From Sphingobium sp. CCH11-B1 (GTDB lineage: Bacteria; Pseudomonadota; Alphaproteobacteria; Sphingomonadales; Sphingomonadaceae), in assembly GCF_001556865.1 (NCBI RefSeq), contig NZ_LSJY01000070.1, positions 1-64,000 of the forward strand: a stretch of 64,000 nt of DNA, given 5' to 3'. The notes beneath the pieces were generated by a model, which had not been told where the DNA came from, did no database searches, and saw only the letters and a program-made list of their open reading frames with translations. Positions 43,724 to 52,513 of this stretch are shown in pieces. The translations under genes and the position numbers were made by a program. Each line of letters begins with the position of its first letter. Position 1 is the first letter of the stretch.

Positions 43724-45292
43724 ATGTCGAAGCCATTCACCATCACGACCGCCATATCCTATCCCAACGGCCGCCCGCATATTGGCCATGCCTATGAAGT
43801 GATCGCCACCGACGCGATCGCCCGATTCCAGCGAATGATGGGCCGCGACGTCTTCTTCCAGACAGGCACTGACGAACATGGCCTCAAAATGGCGCAGACG
43901 GCGCGTGGCCGGGACATGGAGCCTCAGGCTCTGGCGGATGAAATGGCGTCCTATTTCAGGGCGATGAACGATGGACTGAACATCAGTTTCGATCGTTTCA
44001 TCCGCACTAGCGAACCCGATCATCATCGGGCAAGCCAGGCCATCTGGAAGGCGATGGAGGCCAGCGGCGACCTGTATCTTGGCCGTTACGAAGGCTGGTA
44101 TTCGGTTCGTGACGAGGCATTTTACGACGAGAAGGAGATCGTCGAAGGGGAAGGGGGTGCCAAACTCTCTCCTCAGGGTACGCCGGTCGAATGGACCGTC
44201 GAGGAAAGCTGGTTCTTCCGCCTGTCGGCCTATCAGGACCGGCTGCTGGCACTGTATCGCGATCATCCCCGGTTCATTCAGCCGGAAAGCCGCCGCAATG
44301 AGGTGATGCGCTTCGTGGAGGGCGGGCTATCCGACCTTAGCGTCTCGCGCACCAGCTTCGATTGGGGCGTCAAGGTGCCGGGCTCCGAAGGCCATGTCAT
44401 GTATGTGTGGGTCGACGCGCTCACCAATTACCTTACCGGCTGCGGCTATCCCGACGACCGGGAGCGGATGGCGCGTTATTGGTCGGAAGGCGGCGATATC
44501 ACTCATATCATCGGCAAGGATATCGTGCGATTTCATGCGGTTTACTGGCCGGCTTTCCTGATGAGCGCGAAGCTGCCTCTGCCGCAGCGGGTGTTCGGCC
44601 ACGGCTTCCTGCTCAATCGGGGCGAGAAGATGTCCAAGTCGCTGGGCAATGTCGCGGACCCGATGGAACTGGCCGAAAAATTCGGCGTGGATCAGCTGCG
44701 CTATTTCCTGCTTTCGGAAGTCACCTTCGGCAATGACGGGAGCTACAGCGCCGAAGCGATCGTCCAGCGATCGAACAGCGACCTGGGCAACGCGTTCGGC
44801 AATCTGGCGCAGAGGACGCTCAGTTTCATCGCCAAGAACCTGGCGGGGCGGCTTCCCGCCGTTCGCGGCCATGATGCGGCAGACGCGGAATTGTTCGCCT
44901 TCATCGATCGCGTGGTACGCACGGACATGCCGGCCGCCATTGACGAGCTGGCGTTGTCCGGCGCGATCGAACATTGGCTGCGCGCCTGTTTCGCCTGCAA
45001 CCAATATATCGACGCGCAAGCGCCATGGACGCTGCGCAAGACCGACCCTGAGCGAATGGAGACCGTGCTTGCGACGCTCTACATCGCCATCGCGCAACTG
45101 GCGGTTGCGATCCTGCCGGTGATCCCGGCGAGCGCCACCGCGCTGCTGGACCATATGGGTGTGCCTGACAACCGCCGCAGTCCTGCAGGGATAGGCGGTC
45201 ACTGGTATTCGGAACTGGCGGAAAGCGGCTTTACGGTCGAGCCGTCAAAGCCGCTGTTCCCGCGCCTGGAATTGCCGGCGGAGGATGCCTGA
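43724..45292 (+). CDS. metG: methionyl-tRNA synthetase
   Basis: 522-residue class I aminoacyl-tRNA synthetase. HIGH at 19-22 and KMSKS at 302-306 are intact. The connective-peptide region (about 120-160) has no CxxC knuckles, so this is a form without the zinc-binding knuckles. It lacks the C-terminal EMAP-like dimerisation domain of longer MetG proteins. GGGAGG precedes the ATG. Overlaps tatD by 8 bases. Confidence 0.98.
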   Translation: MSKPFTITTAISYPNGRPHIGHAYEVIATDAIARFQRMMGRDVFFQTGTDEHGLKMAQTARGRDMEPQALADEMASYFRAMNDGLNISFDRFIRTSEPDHHRASQAIWKAMEASGDLYLGRYEGWYSVRDEAFYDEKEIVEGEGGAKLSPQGTPVEWTVEESWFFRLSAYQDRLLALYRDHPRFIQPESRRNEVMRFVEGGLSDLSVSRTSFDWGVKVPGSEGHVMYVWVDALTNYLTGCGYPDDRERMARYWSEGGDITHIIGKDIVRFHAVYWPAFLMSAKLPLPQRVFGHGFLLNRGEKMSKSLGNVADPMELAEKFGVDQLRYFLLSEVTFGNDGSYSAEAIVQRSNSDLGNAFGNLAQRTLSFIAKNLAGRLPAVRGHDAADAELFAFIDRVVRTDMPAAIDELALSGAIEHWLRACFACNQYIDAQAPWTLRKTDPERMETVLATLYIAIAQLAVAILPVIPASATALLDHMGVPDNRRSPAGIGGHWYSELAESGFTVEPSKPLFPRLELPAEDA

Positions 45293-46085
45293 CACCATGT
45301 TCCCCGCTCCCAGCCTGATCGACAGCCATTGCCACTTGAATTACAAGGGGTTGATTGAGGATCAAGCCAATGTGCTTGAACGGGCGCGGGCGCGCGGCGT
45401 GGGCACGATGCTGAACATCGCGACCCGGGAGAGCGAATGGGACGCAGTGCTGGAGACGGCGGTCAGGGAGCCGGATGTATGGGCGACCGTCGGCATCCAT
45501 CCGCATGAGGCGGACGAGCATCCCCACGTCGATACGGCCAAGCTGGTCGAGCGGGCGGCGCATCCACGGGTAGTGGGCATTGGCGAGACGGGGCTCGATT
45601 ATTATTACGACCATAGCGACCGCGAACGGCAGCAGACGAGCTTTCGCGCCCATATCGTCGCATGCCGCGAAACCGGGCTGCCGCTGATCGTCCATACCCG
45701 CGATGCGGAGGAGGATACGTTGCGTATCCTGCGCGATGAGATGGGGAAGGGGGCCTATAGCGGGGTGATCCATTGTTTCACCGCCAGCGGCGCCTTCGCC
45801 GACGCAGCGATGGAGCTTGGCTTCTACATCAGCATTTCCGGCATCGTGACCTTCAAAAGCGCCAAGGATTTGCAGGACACGGCCAAGCGGCTGCCGCTCG
45901 ACCGGCTGCTGATCGAAACGGATTCGCCCTTCCTCGCGCCGGTGCCGCATAGGGGCAAACCGTGCGAGCCTGCCTATGTCGCTGATACGGCGGCCTTCCT
46001 CGCTGGTCTGCGCGGCGAAAGCGTCGAAACGCTCGGAGCCGCCACTTCGGCCAATTTCCGCACCCTGTTTGCCAAGGCGGCATGA
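45285..46085 (+). CDS. tatD: TatD-family metal-dependent hydrolase (DNase)
   Basis: 266-residue TIM-barrel hydrolase with LIDSHCHLN, GIHPHEAD, IGETGLDYYYDHSDRE, PLIVHTRDAEEDT, GVIHCFTAS and LIETDSPFLAP, the full metal ligand set. The family has 3'-5' exonuclease activity and acts in DNA/RNA quality control. It has an ATGA overlap with the downstream metallo-hydrolase, and the two genes are commonly adjacent after metG. Confidence 0.94.
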   Translation: MPDTMFPAPSLIDSHCHLNYKGLIEDQANVLERARARGVGTMLNIATRESEWDAVLETAVREPDVWATVGIHPHEADEHPHVDTAKLVERAAHPRVVGIGETGLDYYYDHSDRERQQTSFRAHIVACRETGLPLIVHTRDAEEDTLRILRDEMGKGAYSGVIHCFTASGAFADAAMELGFYISISGIVTFKSAKDLQDTAKRLPLDRLLIETDSPFLAPVPHRGKPCEPAYVADTAAFLAGLRGESVETLGAATSANFRTLFAKAA

Positions 46086-46873
46086 GCCTGACGCTCACCA
46101 TCCTGGGCTGCGGCACATCGTCGGGGGTGCCGCGCATCGGCAATGATTGGGGCGATTGCGACCCCACGGAGCCGAAGAACCGGCGCACGCGCGTTTCCAT
46201 ATTGGTCGAAAGTCCGACCACCCGCATCCTGGTCGACACGTCGCCAGACATGCGCATGCAGTTGTTGGCCGCCGATGTCATTGATATCGACGCCATCCTG
46301 TGGACCCACGATCATGCGGACCATTGCCACGGGCTGGACGATGTGCGGCAGATCTATCATCACCGCGGCGCCCCGGTGCCAGGCTATGCGCGCGCGGAAA
46401 CGCTGGCGCTTCTGCAGCAGCGCTTTGGTTACGTCTTCCATGGCAGGAATGGCTATCCATCGACGGTCGACGGCCATGCGCTGTCCGACAGGCTGCGCAT
46501 CGGCGACATCGACATAGGCTGCGTCGATCAACCCCATGGCGAGGTATATTCCACCGGCTTCCGCTTCGAACATGCTGGCCGATCCATCGGCTATGCCACG
46601 GATTTCCATGAGATCACGCCTGGCATGCTGGCCCTTTACGATGGACTGGACATCTGGGTGGTGGATGCCCTTCGCGAACGGCCGCACCCGACCCACGCGC
46701 ATCTTGCCATGACGCTGGACGGCATTGCCGCCGCGCGACCCATGCGCGCCATCCTGACCCACATGGACCAGAGCATGGATTATCATCGGCTGCGGCGAGG
46801 CCTCCCTTCCGGCGTGGAACCGGGCTATGACGGGATGACGGTGACGTTGCCGGCGGTCGAACAGGGGGGCTGA
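46082..46873 (+). CDS. MBL-fold metallo-hydrolase, PhnP-like
   Basis: 263 residues. GCGTSSGVPRIG N-terminal block; the metal site THDHADH at 75-81 (His76, His78, Asp80, His81); later ligands in TDFHEI and ILTHMD. Related to PhnP cyclic-phosphate phosphodiesterase, but no phn genes are nearby, so the substrate is uncertain. A cytoplasmic enzyme coupled to tatD by ATGA. Confidence 0.88.
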   Translation: MSLTLTILGCGTSSGVPRIGNDWGDCDPTEPKNRRTRVSILVESPTTRILVDTSPDMRMQLLAADVIDIDAILWTHDHADHCHGLDDVRQIYHHRGAPVPGYARAETLALLQQRFGYVFHGRNGYPSTVDGHALSDRLRIGDIDIGCVDQPHGEVYSTGFRFEHAGRSIGYATDFHEITPGMLALYDGLDIWVVDALRERPHPTHAHLAMTLDGIAAARPMRAILTHMDQSMDYHRLRRGLPSGVEPGYDGMTVTLPAVEQGG

Positions 46874-46881
46874 GGCGAAAG

Positions 46882-47499
46882 ATGGAGCAGTCGGCGTCGA
46901 TCCTTTGGTATCTGCTGGCGATCGTCCTGGTGGGATCGGCGTTGATCGGTCGACAATTACCGATGGGCGGCCTTCTGCGCATGGCGCTGCTGTGGGTCGC
47001 GATCTTCGCAGGGCTGCTGGGCCTGTTCAAACTGGCGCAGGGGCAGGGCTATCTCACCGGGCGATGGGCCGATCAGGAAATCGCCACGCCGGATGAAGCG
47101 CCTGCGCCCTTGCCACAATCCAGCACACAAGGGACGTCGCTGCGCATACCGGTCGCGGCGGACGGCCATTATTGGGTGGAAGGCACGATCAACGGATCGC
47201 CAGCGCGCTTCCTGATCGACAGCGGCGCGACCTTCACCGCCCTGTCCGACAGCACGGCGCGGGCCGCCGGCCTCAACTATGACGTTGCCGCACCCGGTGT
47301 GATCATGAACACCGCCAACGGCAAGGTCGAAGCCCGTCGGTCGAACATCGCCCGGCTGTCGGTTGGCCCGATTTCGGTTAGCGACCTACCGGTCGTGGTG
47401 TCGCCTGCCTTTGGCGAGGTGAACGTCATCGGCATGAACATGTTGTCGCGCCTCAAAAGCTGGGGTGTGCAGGACGGCGCAATGGTGCTGACGCCATGA
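46882..47499 (+). CDS. membrane-anchored retropepsin-like aspartic protease (TIGR02281 type)
   Basis: 205 residues. Two hydrophobic segments (about 7-24 and 31-50), a short Pro-rich linker, then a single retropepsin-like domain (about 85-205) with the catalytic FLIDSGATFTALS (Asp113). Single-domain enzymes of this type act as dimers; the domain probably faces the periplasm. Substrate unknown. Starts 8 bases after the MBL gene and overlaps the MFS gene by 4 bases (ATGA). Confidence 0.85.
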   Translation: MEQSASILWYLLAIVLVGSALIGRQLPMGGLLRMALLWVAIFAGLLGLFKLAQGQGYLTGRWADQEIATPDEAPAPLPQSSTQGTSLRIPVAADGHYWVEGTINGSPARFLIDSGATFTALSDSTARAAGLNYDVAAPGVIMNTANGKVEARRSNIARLSVGPISVSDLPVVVSPAFGEVNVIGMNMLSRLKSWGVQDGAMVLTP

Positions 47500-48812
47500 A
47501 TGCTGCCACGGAGCAGGGGGCGCCAACGCAGGGTCGACCGACGCAAAGGGAGCGGCTGAAAGCCATTATCGGCGGGTCCACCGGCAATCTGGTCGAATGG
47601 TATGACTGGTACGCCTATGCCGCCTTCACCCTCTATTTCGCGCCGCATTTCTTCCCCAGCGAGGATCGCACCGCGCAATTGCTGAGCGCGGCTGGCATCT
47701 TCGCGGTTGGGTTCCTCATGCGGCCGATCGGCGCGTGGGCGATGGGCGTCTATGCCGACCGGCACGGGCGCAAGAGCGGCCTGACCCTGTCGGTGGCGTT
47801 GATGTGCGCGGGATCGCTGCTGATCGGCGTGACGCCGGGATATGAAACCATCGGTATGGCCGCGCCGCTGCTGTTGGTGCTGGCACGACTGATGCAGGGG
47901 CTGTCCATCGGCGGCGAATATGGGGCGAGCGCGACCTATCTCTCTGAAATGGCCGGGCGGGACCGGCGCGGTTTCTTCTCCAGCTTCCAATATGTGACCC
48001 TCATCGCCGGACAATTGGTCGCGATTTGCGTCCTGCTGCTGTTGCAGGCGACGCTCAGCGCCGCGCAGCTTGACGCGTGGGGCTGGCGGATACCCTTTTT
48101 CATTGGTGGCGCATTGGCGGTCATCGTCTTCTGGCTGCGTCGCGGCCTCGCAGAAACCCAGAGCTTTACGGTTGCAAAGGCAGCCGGAGCGCCCAAATCC
48201 GGCTTCGTCGAGTTGGTGACGAAGCACCCACGCGAGACCATCACGGTCATGCTGTTGACGGCGGGCGGCACGATCGCCTTCTACGCCTACAGCATCTACA
48301 TGCAGAAGTTCCTGGTGAACACGAGCGGGTTGAGCCGGGAAACAGCGTCGCAGATCAACGCGATCACGCTGTTCATGTTCATGCTGTTGCAACCCGTCGC
48401 GGGTGCGCTCTCGGACAGGATCGGGCGAAAGCCACTGATGATCGGCTTCGGCACGCTTGGCGTACTCTGCACTTATCCGATCTTTGCGGTGCTGGAGACC
48501 GTGCGCGATCCGTTAAGCGCCGGATTGCTGGTGATGGCGGGCCTGGTAATCGTGACCGGCTACACATCCATAAACGCGGTCGTGAAAGCCGAGCTGTTTC
48601 CAGCGCATATTCGCGCGCTGGGCGTGGCGCTACCTTATGCCTTGGCGAACACGCTGTTCGGCGGCACGGCGGAGTTCGTGGCGCTGTGGTTCAAGCAGGC
48701 CGGGATGGAACAAGCTTTCTATGTCTATGTGACGGTGATGATTGCGATTTCGCTGATCGTCTATGTGCGGATGCGCGACACGCGACAGCACAGCCTGATC
48801 CAGGAAGACTGA
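47496..48812 (+). CDS. MFS transporter, metabolite:H+ symporter (MHS) family
   Basis: 438 residues, about 12 membrane segments. GGSTGNLVEWYDWYAYAAF, FLMRPIGAWAMGVYADRHGRKSGL and RLMQGLSIGGEYGASATYLSEMA are strong MHS-family motifs shared with KgtP/ProP-type carriers for 2-oxoglutarate and other organic acids or osmolytes. Substrate not fixed. Coupled to the upstream protease gene by ATGA. Confidence 0.9.
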   Translation: MNAATEQGAPTQGRPTQRERLKAIIGGSTGNLVEWYDWYAYAAFTLYFAPHFFPSEDRTAQLLSAAGIFAVGFLMRPIGAWAMGVYADRHGRKSGLTLSVALMCAGSLLIGVTPGYETIGMAAPLLLVLARLMQGLSIGGEYGASATYLSEMAGRDRRGFFSSFQYVTLIAGQLVAICVLLLLQATLSAAQLDAWGWRIPFFIGGALAVIVFWLRRGLAETQSFTVAKAAGAPKSGFVELVTKHPRETITVMLLTAGGTIAFYAYSIYMQKFLVNTSGLSRETASQINAITLFMFMLLQPVAGALSDRIGRKPLMIGFGTLGVLCTYPIFAVLETVRDPLSAGLLVMAGLVIVTGYTSINAVVKAELFPAHIRALGVALPYALANTLFGGTAEFVALWFKQAGMEQAFYVYVTVMIAISLIVYVRMRDTRQHSLIQED

Positions 48813-48878
48813 GTGACACAGGCAGTTCGACAGCGAAATAGACACCCAGGTCGCAATAAGCACGGATCACGATTTAAC

Positions 48879-48892
48879 ATAATATATATTAT
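48879..48892. promoter_or_regulatory. AT-only palindrome upstream of mazG
   Basis: Perfect 14-base palindrome ATAATATATATTAT in the 142-base gap before mazG, contrasting with the GC-rich surroundings. It could be a -10 region, an operator or a DNA-bending site; 62 bases from the mazG start. Confidence 0.35.
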
Positions 48893-48954
48893 CGAACTTA
48901 TATCTCTGTAGCCTGTCGTTCTCCTTCTCACCCCCTCATCCCGAGACTTCCGCC

Positions 48955-49734
48955 ATGACCAAAGCCAGTCCCGCCGACATCATGCCGCTTGCCGACGTCA
49001 TGGCGCGTCTGCGCGATCCGGACACAGGATGTCCGTGGGACATCGAACAGGATTTCGCGTCCATCGCGCCGTACACGATCGAGGAAGCCTATGAGGTGGC
49101 TGACGCAATCCAACGCAAGGACATGCCGGCCCTTCAGGACGAACTTGGCGACCTGCTGCTTCAAGTCGTGTTCCATAGCCGCATGGCCGAACAATCGGGC
49201 CAATTCGCATTGCAGGACGTGATTGACGGCATCACCGCCAAGATGATCCGTCGCCACCCGCATGTCTTTGGCGATCGCACCCGGCGGGAGGACGGCCACG
49301 CCCAATGGGAAGTCATCAAGGCAGCCGAGCGAGCGGAAAAGGAGCCCGATCCAAGCGCTCTTGCCGGCGTCGCTGCGGCCCTGCCCGCCCTGCTCCGCGC
49401 CGAAAAGCTGCAAAAGCGGGCGGCTCGCACCGGGTTCGATTGGCCGGACATTCAGGGCGTGATTGCTAAGGTGCTGGAAGAACTGGACGAAGTGCAGACC
49501 GCCGCGACACAGGACGAACGCGAGGAGGAAATCGGCGATCTGCTCTTCGCCATGGTCAACCTGGCGCGCCACCTCAAGGTTGATCCGGAAGCGGCACTGC
49601 GCCGCGCCAATGCCAAGTTCGACCGCCGGTTCCGCGCCATGGAAGGCATGGCGGGCGCGGACTTTTCCGCTCTGCCGCTCAATGACAAGGAAGCGCTTTG
49701 GCAGCGAGCCAAGCAACAGGAAAAATCCTTCTAA
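48955..49734 (+). CDS. mazG: nucleoside triphosphate pyrophosphohydrolase MazG
   Basis: 259 residues with two MazG all-alpha modules (about 15-115 and 140-235). Metal motifs: EEAYEVADAI, ELGDLLLQVVFH in the first; EELDEV and EEEIGDLLFAMVNLAR in the second. It hydrolyses (d)NTPs to monophosphates and PPi, cleaning non-canonical nucleotides and modulating the stringent response in other bacteria. It begins with GCCATG, without a strong ribosome site, and appears to be monocistronic. Confidence 0.95.
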   Translation: MTKASPADIMPLADVMARLRDPDTGCPWDIEQDFASIAPYTIEEAYEVADAIQRKDMPALQDELGDLLLQVVFHSRMAEQSGQFALQDVIDGITAKMIRRHPHVFGDRTRREDGHAQWEVIKAAERAEKEPDPSALAGVAAALPALLRAEKLQKRAARTGFDWPDIQGVIAKVLEELDEVQTAATQDEREEEIGDLLFAMVNLARHLKVDPEAALRRANAKFDRRFRAMEGMAGADFSALPLNDKEALWQRAKQQEKSF

Positions 49735-49784
49735 TGCCGTCCTATCGACATGGCCCATGATCAGTTCTGACTTGAAACTGGTAT

Positions 49785-49813
49785 TTGACATGCCGAGGGA
49801 AGAGGCATAGTTT
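49785..49813 (+). promoter_or_regulatory. sigma70-type promoter of the small TPR gene
   Basis: A perfect -35 TTGACA at 49785-49790, exactly 17 bases of spacer, then a weaker -10 TAGTTT at 49808-49813. Initiation would fall near 49820, giving a leader of about 25 bases with AAGGAAGGAG before the ATG at 49845. Confidence 0.55.
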
Positions 49814-49844
49814 TGTATTTCTTGAACAAAGGAAGGAGTATGCG

Positions 49845-50387
49845 ATGCGTCTTACTGCTCTTTTTCTCCTCTGCTCCGCTATCGCCGTTCCCGCTCAGGC
49901 CCAGCAAAATGGCACCGGCATAACCGGGATACATATCGGCTTGTCCAGCTTTCCTGTGTCGACGCCCGTGAATGGTTATGGACCCGACAATTATGCGGTG
50001 CCCGGCGAGGCCCTCAATCATGATATGAGCCTCGCCAGGAAACTGATTGTGGCCGGTGACTATGTGAAAGCGGACAATCTGCTGTCGAATGTTGTCGGCA
50101 AGACGGAAAGCCGTCAGGCACGCTTCCTCAAGGGTGTGGCCAAGCTGGGTCTCGGCGATCCGACGGCTGCGCGTCGCTATTTTGAACAAAGCCTCTATCG
50201 CGGGCGCAACGGCTATCCCGGCGCGATGTCCGGGCTCGCGCTAGCCGAAATACGGTTGGGCAATCGGGACGCCGCACAGGATATTCTAGACAAGCTACGC
50301 TATCAGCGCAGCCGTTGCAGCAGCAGTTGCGACCGCGCCAGTTCATTGGACCAAGCGGTTTCGGTTGTCGAAAAAGCGTTGATCTGA
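49845..50387 (+). CDS. small exported tetratricopeptide-like protein
   Basis: 180 residues. Sec signal peptide 1-19 (PAQA-QQ). Residues about 55-150 form TPR-like helix pairs: LARKLIVAGDYVKADNLLSN, ARFLKGVAKLGLGDPTAARRYFEQSL, AMSGLALAEIRLGNRDAAQDILDKL. A cysteine pair (RCSSSCD) near the C-terminus may form a disulfide. Probably a periplasmic scaffold; no specific partner identified. Has its own promoter and a strong ribosome site (AAGGAAGGAG, 49829-49838). Confidence 0.75.
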   Translation: MRLTALFLLCSAIAVPAQAQQNGTGITGIHIGLSSFPVSTPVNGYGPDNYAVPGEALNHDMSLARKLIVAGDYVKADNLLSNVVGKTESRQARFLKGVAKLGLGDPTAARRYFEQSLYRGRNGYPGAMSGLALAEIRLGNRDAAQDILDKLRYQRSRCSSSCDRASSLDQAVSVVEKALI

Positions 50388-50454
50388 AGCCTTTTGAAGC
50401 CGATCTATTCGGATCGGATCGCTACATGGCGCGCGCGACGACCGATGCCGCGCC

Positions 50455-51822
50455 TCAGGCTTCGTCTGAGGAGATCTGATCCCGGCTGCGCTTTGCATAA
50501 CGGGCGAAGGCGGCATCCGACAGGCGAACGTCCACGCGATTTTCCTCACCTTCGATGTGGCTGAAGAGCACTTCGCCATGTTCGTGCAACCAAGCCAAGG
50601 TCGCCCCGTCCGACACGGGGATGCGTAAGCCGTAAACCTTGGCCCCGCGCGTCATGCGGTCGCTGATCGTCCGTTGCAACAGGTCGATCCCCTCGCCCGT
50701 CAACGCCGACAGGATGACGACATCCTCACGCCGCCCCGCCTGTTCACGGACCAGCGCCGCCACTTCGGCATCCAACAGGTCGAGCTTGTTCCACGCCTCG
50801 ATGATGGGCGGCGGTTCGGGCTCCCCCTCCCCGCGATCCAGCACCACTTCGCCGGCAACGCCCAGTTCGCCCAGGACGTCAAGCACATCGTCGCGTTGCG
50901 CCTCCGTATCCGGGTGCGCGATGTCGCGGACATGGACGATGAGGTCGGCCGAGAGCACTTCCTCCAGCGTAGCGCGGAAGGCGGCGATCAACTGGGTCGG
51001 CAGATCGGACACGAAGCCGACGGTGTCTGACAGGATTGCCTTATCAAGGCCGGGCAGCGCGATCTGTCGCATCGTGGGATCGAGCGTGGCGAAGAGCAAA
51101 TCCTCCGCCATGACGTCAGCACCGGTTAGCCGATTGAAAAGCGTGGATTTCCCGGCATTGGTATAGCCCACCAGCGCGATAACCGGCCAAGGCGCGCGCT
51201 GCCGCCGGGCGCGGTGCAGGCCGCGCGTACGCGTCACCTGATCCAGTTCACGGCGAATCTTCGCCATGCGGTCGCGGATCATCCGCCGGTCCGCTTCGAT
51301 CTGGGTTTCGCCCGGACCGCCAAGAAAGCCGAAGCCACCGCGTTGCCGCTCAAGGTGAGTCCAGCTTCGCACGAGACGGCCGGCCTGATAATCCAGGTGC
51401 GCCAGTTCCACCTGCAATCGGCCTTCGTTGGTAGCCGCGCGTTCGCCGAAGATTTCCAGGATCAGCCCGGTGCGATCGATGACCTTGGCTTCGGTCGCCT
51501 TTTCCAGATTGCTCTGCTGCACCGGTGACAGGCTGTTGTCGACGATGATGAGTTCGGCTTCCTCCTGCCGGGCCAGTGTCGCGATCTGGTCCACCTGTCC
51601 GCTGCCGAAAAGGGTCGCGGGCTTGCGGTCGCGCACGCGGAACGCCTGCGCCGCCCGCACGTCGATGCCGATCGCGAGCGCGAGGCCGCGCGCCTCTTCC
51701 AGCCGGGCATCGCTGTCGCGGCGGTCATGACCGTTGGCGCCATTGTGGGTTTCGGCGTGGACGACGATAGCACGCGCGCCGCGCGCCACTTCATCGTCAG
51801 AGTCGCGGTTGAATATGGCCAT
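50455..51822 (-). CDS. hflX: ribosome-associated GTPase HflX
   Basis: 455 residues. N-terminal HflX domain with FGSGQVDQIATL and GPGETQIEADRR, then a TRAFAC GTPase domain: G1 GYTNAGKSTLFN, G3 SDTVGFV (D-x-x-G), G4 NKLD. HflX splits stalled or hibernating 70S ribosomes under stress. It lies 63 bases downstream of hfq on the same strand, the conserved hfq-hflX order. A 6-base hairpin (CCTCAG/CTGAGG) spans the stop codon. Confidence 0.97.
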   Translation of the reverse strand: MAIFNRDSDDEVARGARAIVVHAETHNGANGHDRRDSDARLEEARGLALAIGIDVRAAQAFRVRDRKPATLFGSGQVDQIATLARQEEAELIIVDNSLSPVQQSNLEKATEAKVIDRTGLILEIFGERAATNEGRLQVELAHLDYQAGRLVRSWTHLERQRGGFGFLGGPGETQIEADRRMIRDRMAKIRRELDQVTRTRGLHRARRQRAPWPVIALVGYTNAGKSTLFNRLTGADVMAEDLLFATLDPTMRQIALPGLDKAILSDTVGFVSDLPTQLIAAFRATLEEVLSADLIVHVRDIAHPDTEAQRDDVLDVLGELGVAGEVVLDRGEGEPEPPPIIEAWNKLDLLDAEVAALVREQAGRREDVVILSALTGEGIDLLQRTISDRMTRGAKVYGLRIPVSDGATLAWLHEHGEVLFSHIEGEENRVDVRLSDAAFARYAKRSRDQISSDEA

Positions 51823-51885
51823 GCAGGCTTAAAGCATCCAGACGCGCGCCGGTCCACCTGTCAACGGCCCGGCGCGCAACCCAAT

Positions 51886-52368
51886 TTAGTCGTCCTGCTC
51901 GTTCTCACCGCTGAGGTCGAGCGAGTGGAGCGGCTGAACCGTCGATATGGCGTGCTTGTAGACGAGCTGCACCATGCCGTCGCGTTCCAGCAGCATGCAG
52001 AACAGGTCGAAGGCCGCAATCTCGCCCTGAAGCATGACGCCGTTCACCAGGAACATCGTCACCGGGCTGCCGGACTTGCGGACGGCGGAGAGGAAGATTT
52101 CCTGCAGCAGTTTCGATTTTCCGTTGCCGTCGCTGCTCTTGCGCAGATCGGTGAGGTCCATCGACTGGGCTGGCATCACCGTGGATATGGCATGCTTGTA
52201 CACCAGCTGCGACTGTCCATCGCGACGCAGCAGAACGGAAAAATTGTCGAACCAGGTGATGATGCCCTGCAGCTTCACGCCCTTCACCAGGAACATGGTG
52301 ACCGGGGTCTTGCTCTTGCGCAGGCTGTTGAGGAAAATATCCTGAAGGTTGTTCATCTTTTCGGCCAT
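51886..52368 (-). CDS. hfq: double-domain RNA chaperone Hfq
   Basis: 160 residues containing two complete Sm/Hfq domains: residues 7-66 and 87-146, offset exactly 80 residues, 41 of 60 positions identical by hand count. Each has the Sm2 motif YKHAIST (57-63 and 137-143) and a Gln-Asp/Glu distal-side start (LQD, LQE). Normal Hfq is about 75-100 residues with one domain and forms hexamers; this form could assemble as a trimer of fused pairs (inference). Tandem Hfq is known from Zymomonas and related Sphingomonadales. It mediates sRNA-mRNA pairing. Starts 145 bases after ntrX ends. Confidence 0.97.
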   Translation of the reverse strand: MAEKMNNLQDIFLNSLRKSKTPVTMFLVKGVKLQGIITWFDNFSVLLRRDGQSQLVYKHAISTVMPAQSMDLTDLRKSSDGNGKSKLLQEIFLSAVRKSGSPVTMFLVNGVMLQGEIAAFDLFCMLLERDGMVQLVYKHAISTVQPLHSLDLSGENEQDD

Positions 52369-52414
52369 GGTCGTCGCCAGTCCTTTATTGTTGGCGGGAC
52401 GTTACCCGCACTTG

Positions 52415-52431
52415 CACTCTTAAGCAGAGTG
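52415..52431. other. hairpin in the ntrX-hfq gap
   Basis: CACTCT-TAAGC-AGAGTG, perfect 6-base arms, no U-tract; the adjoining 10-base sequence CCGCACTTGC is repeated at 52406-52415 and 52472-52481. It lies upstream of hfq and may be a weak terminator for ntrX or an hfq operator. Confidence 0.35.
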
Positions 52432-52513
52432 TCTTGCCCGCCCCCGCGCGTCGGGAGCAGGGCAACTTCTACCGCACTTGCGAAGAAACGTCCATGGGCA
52501 TGGGGCGATCCGG

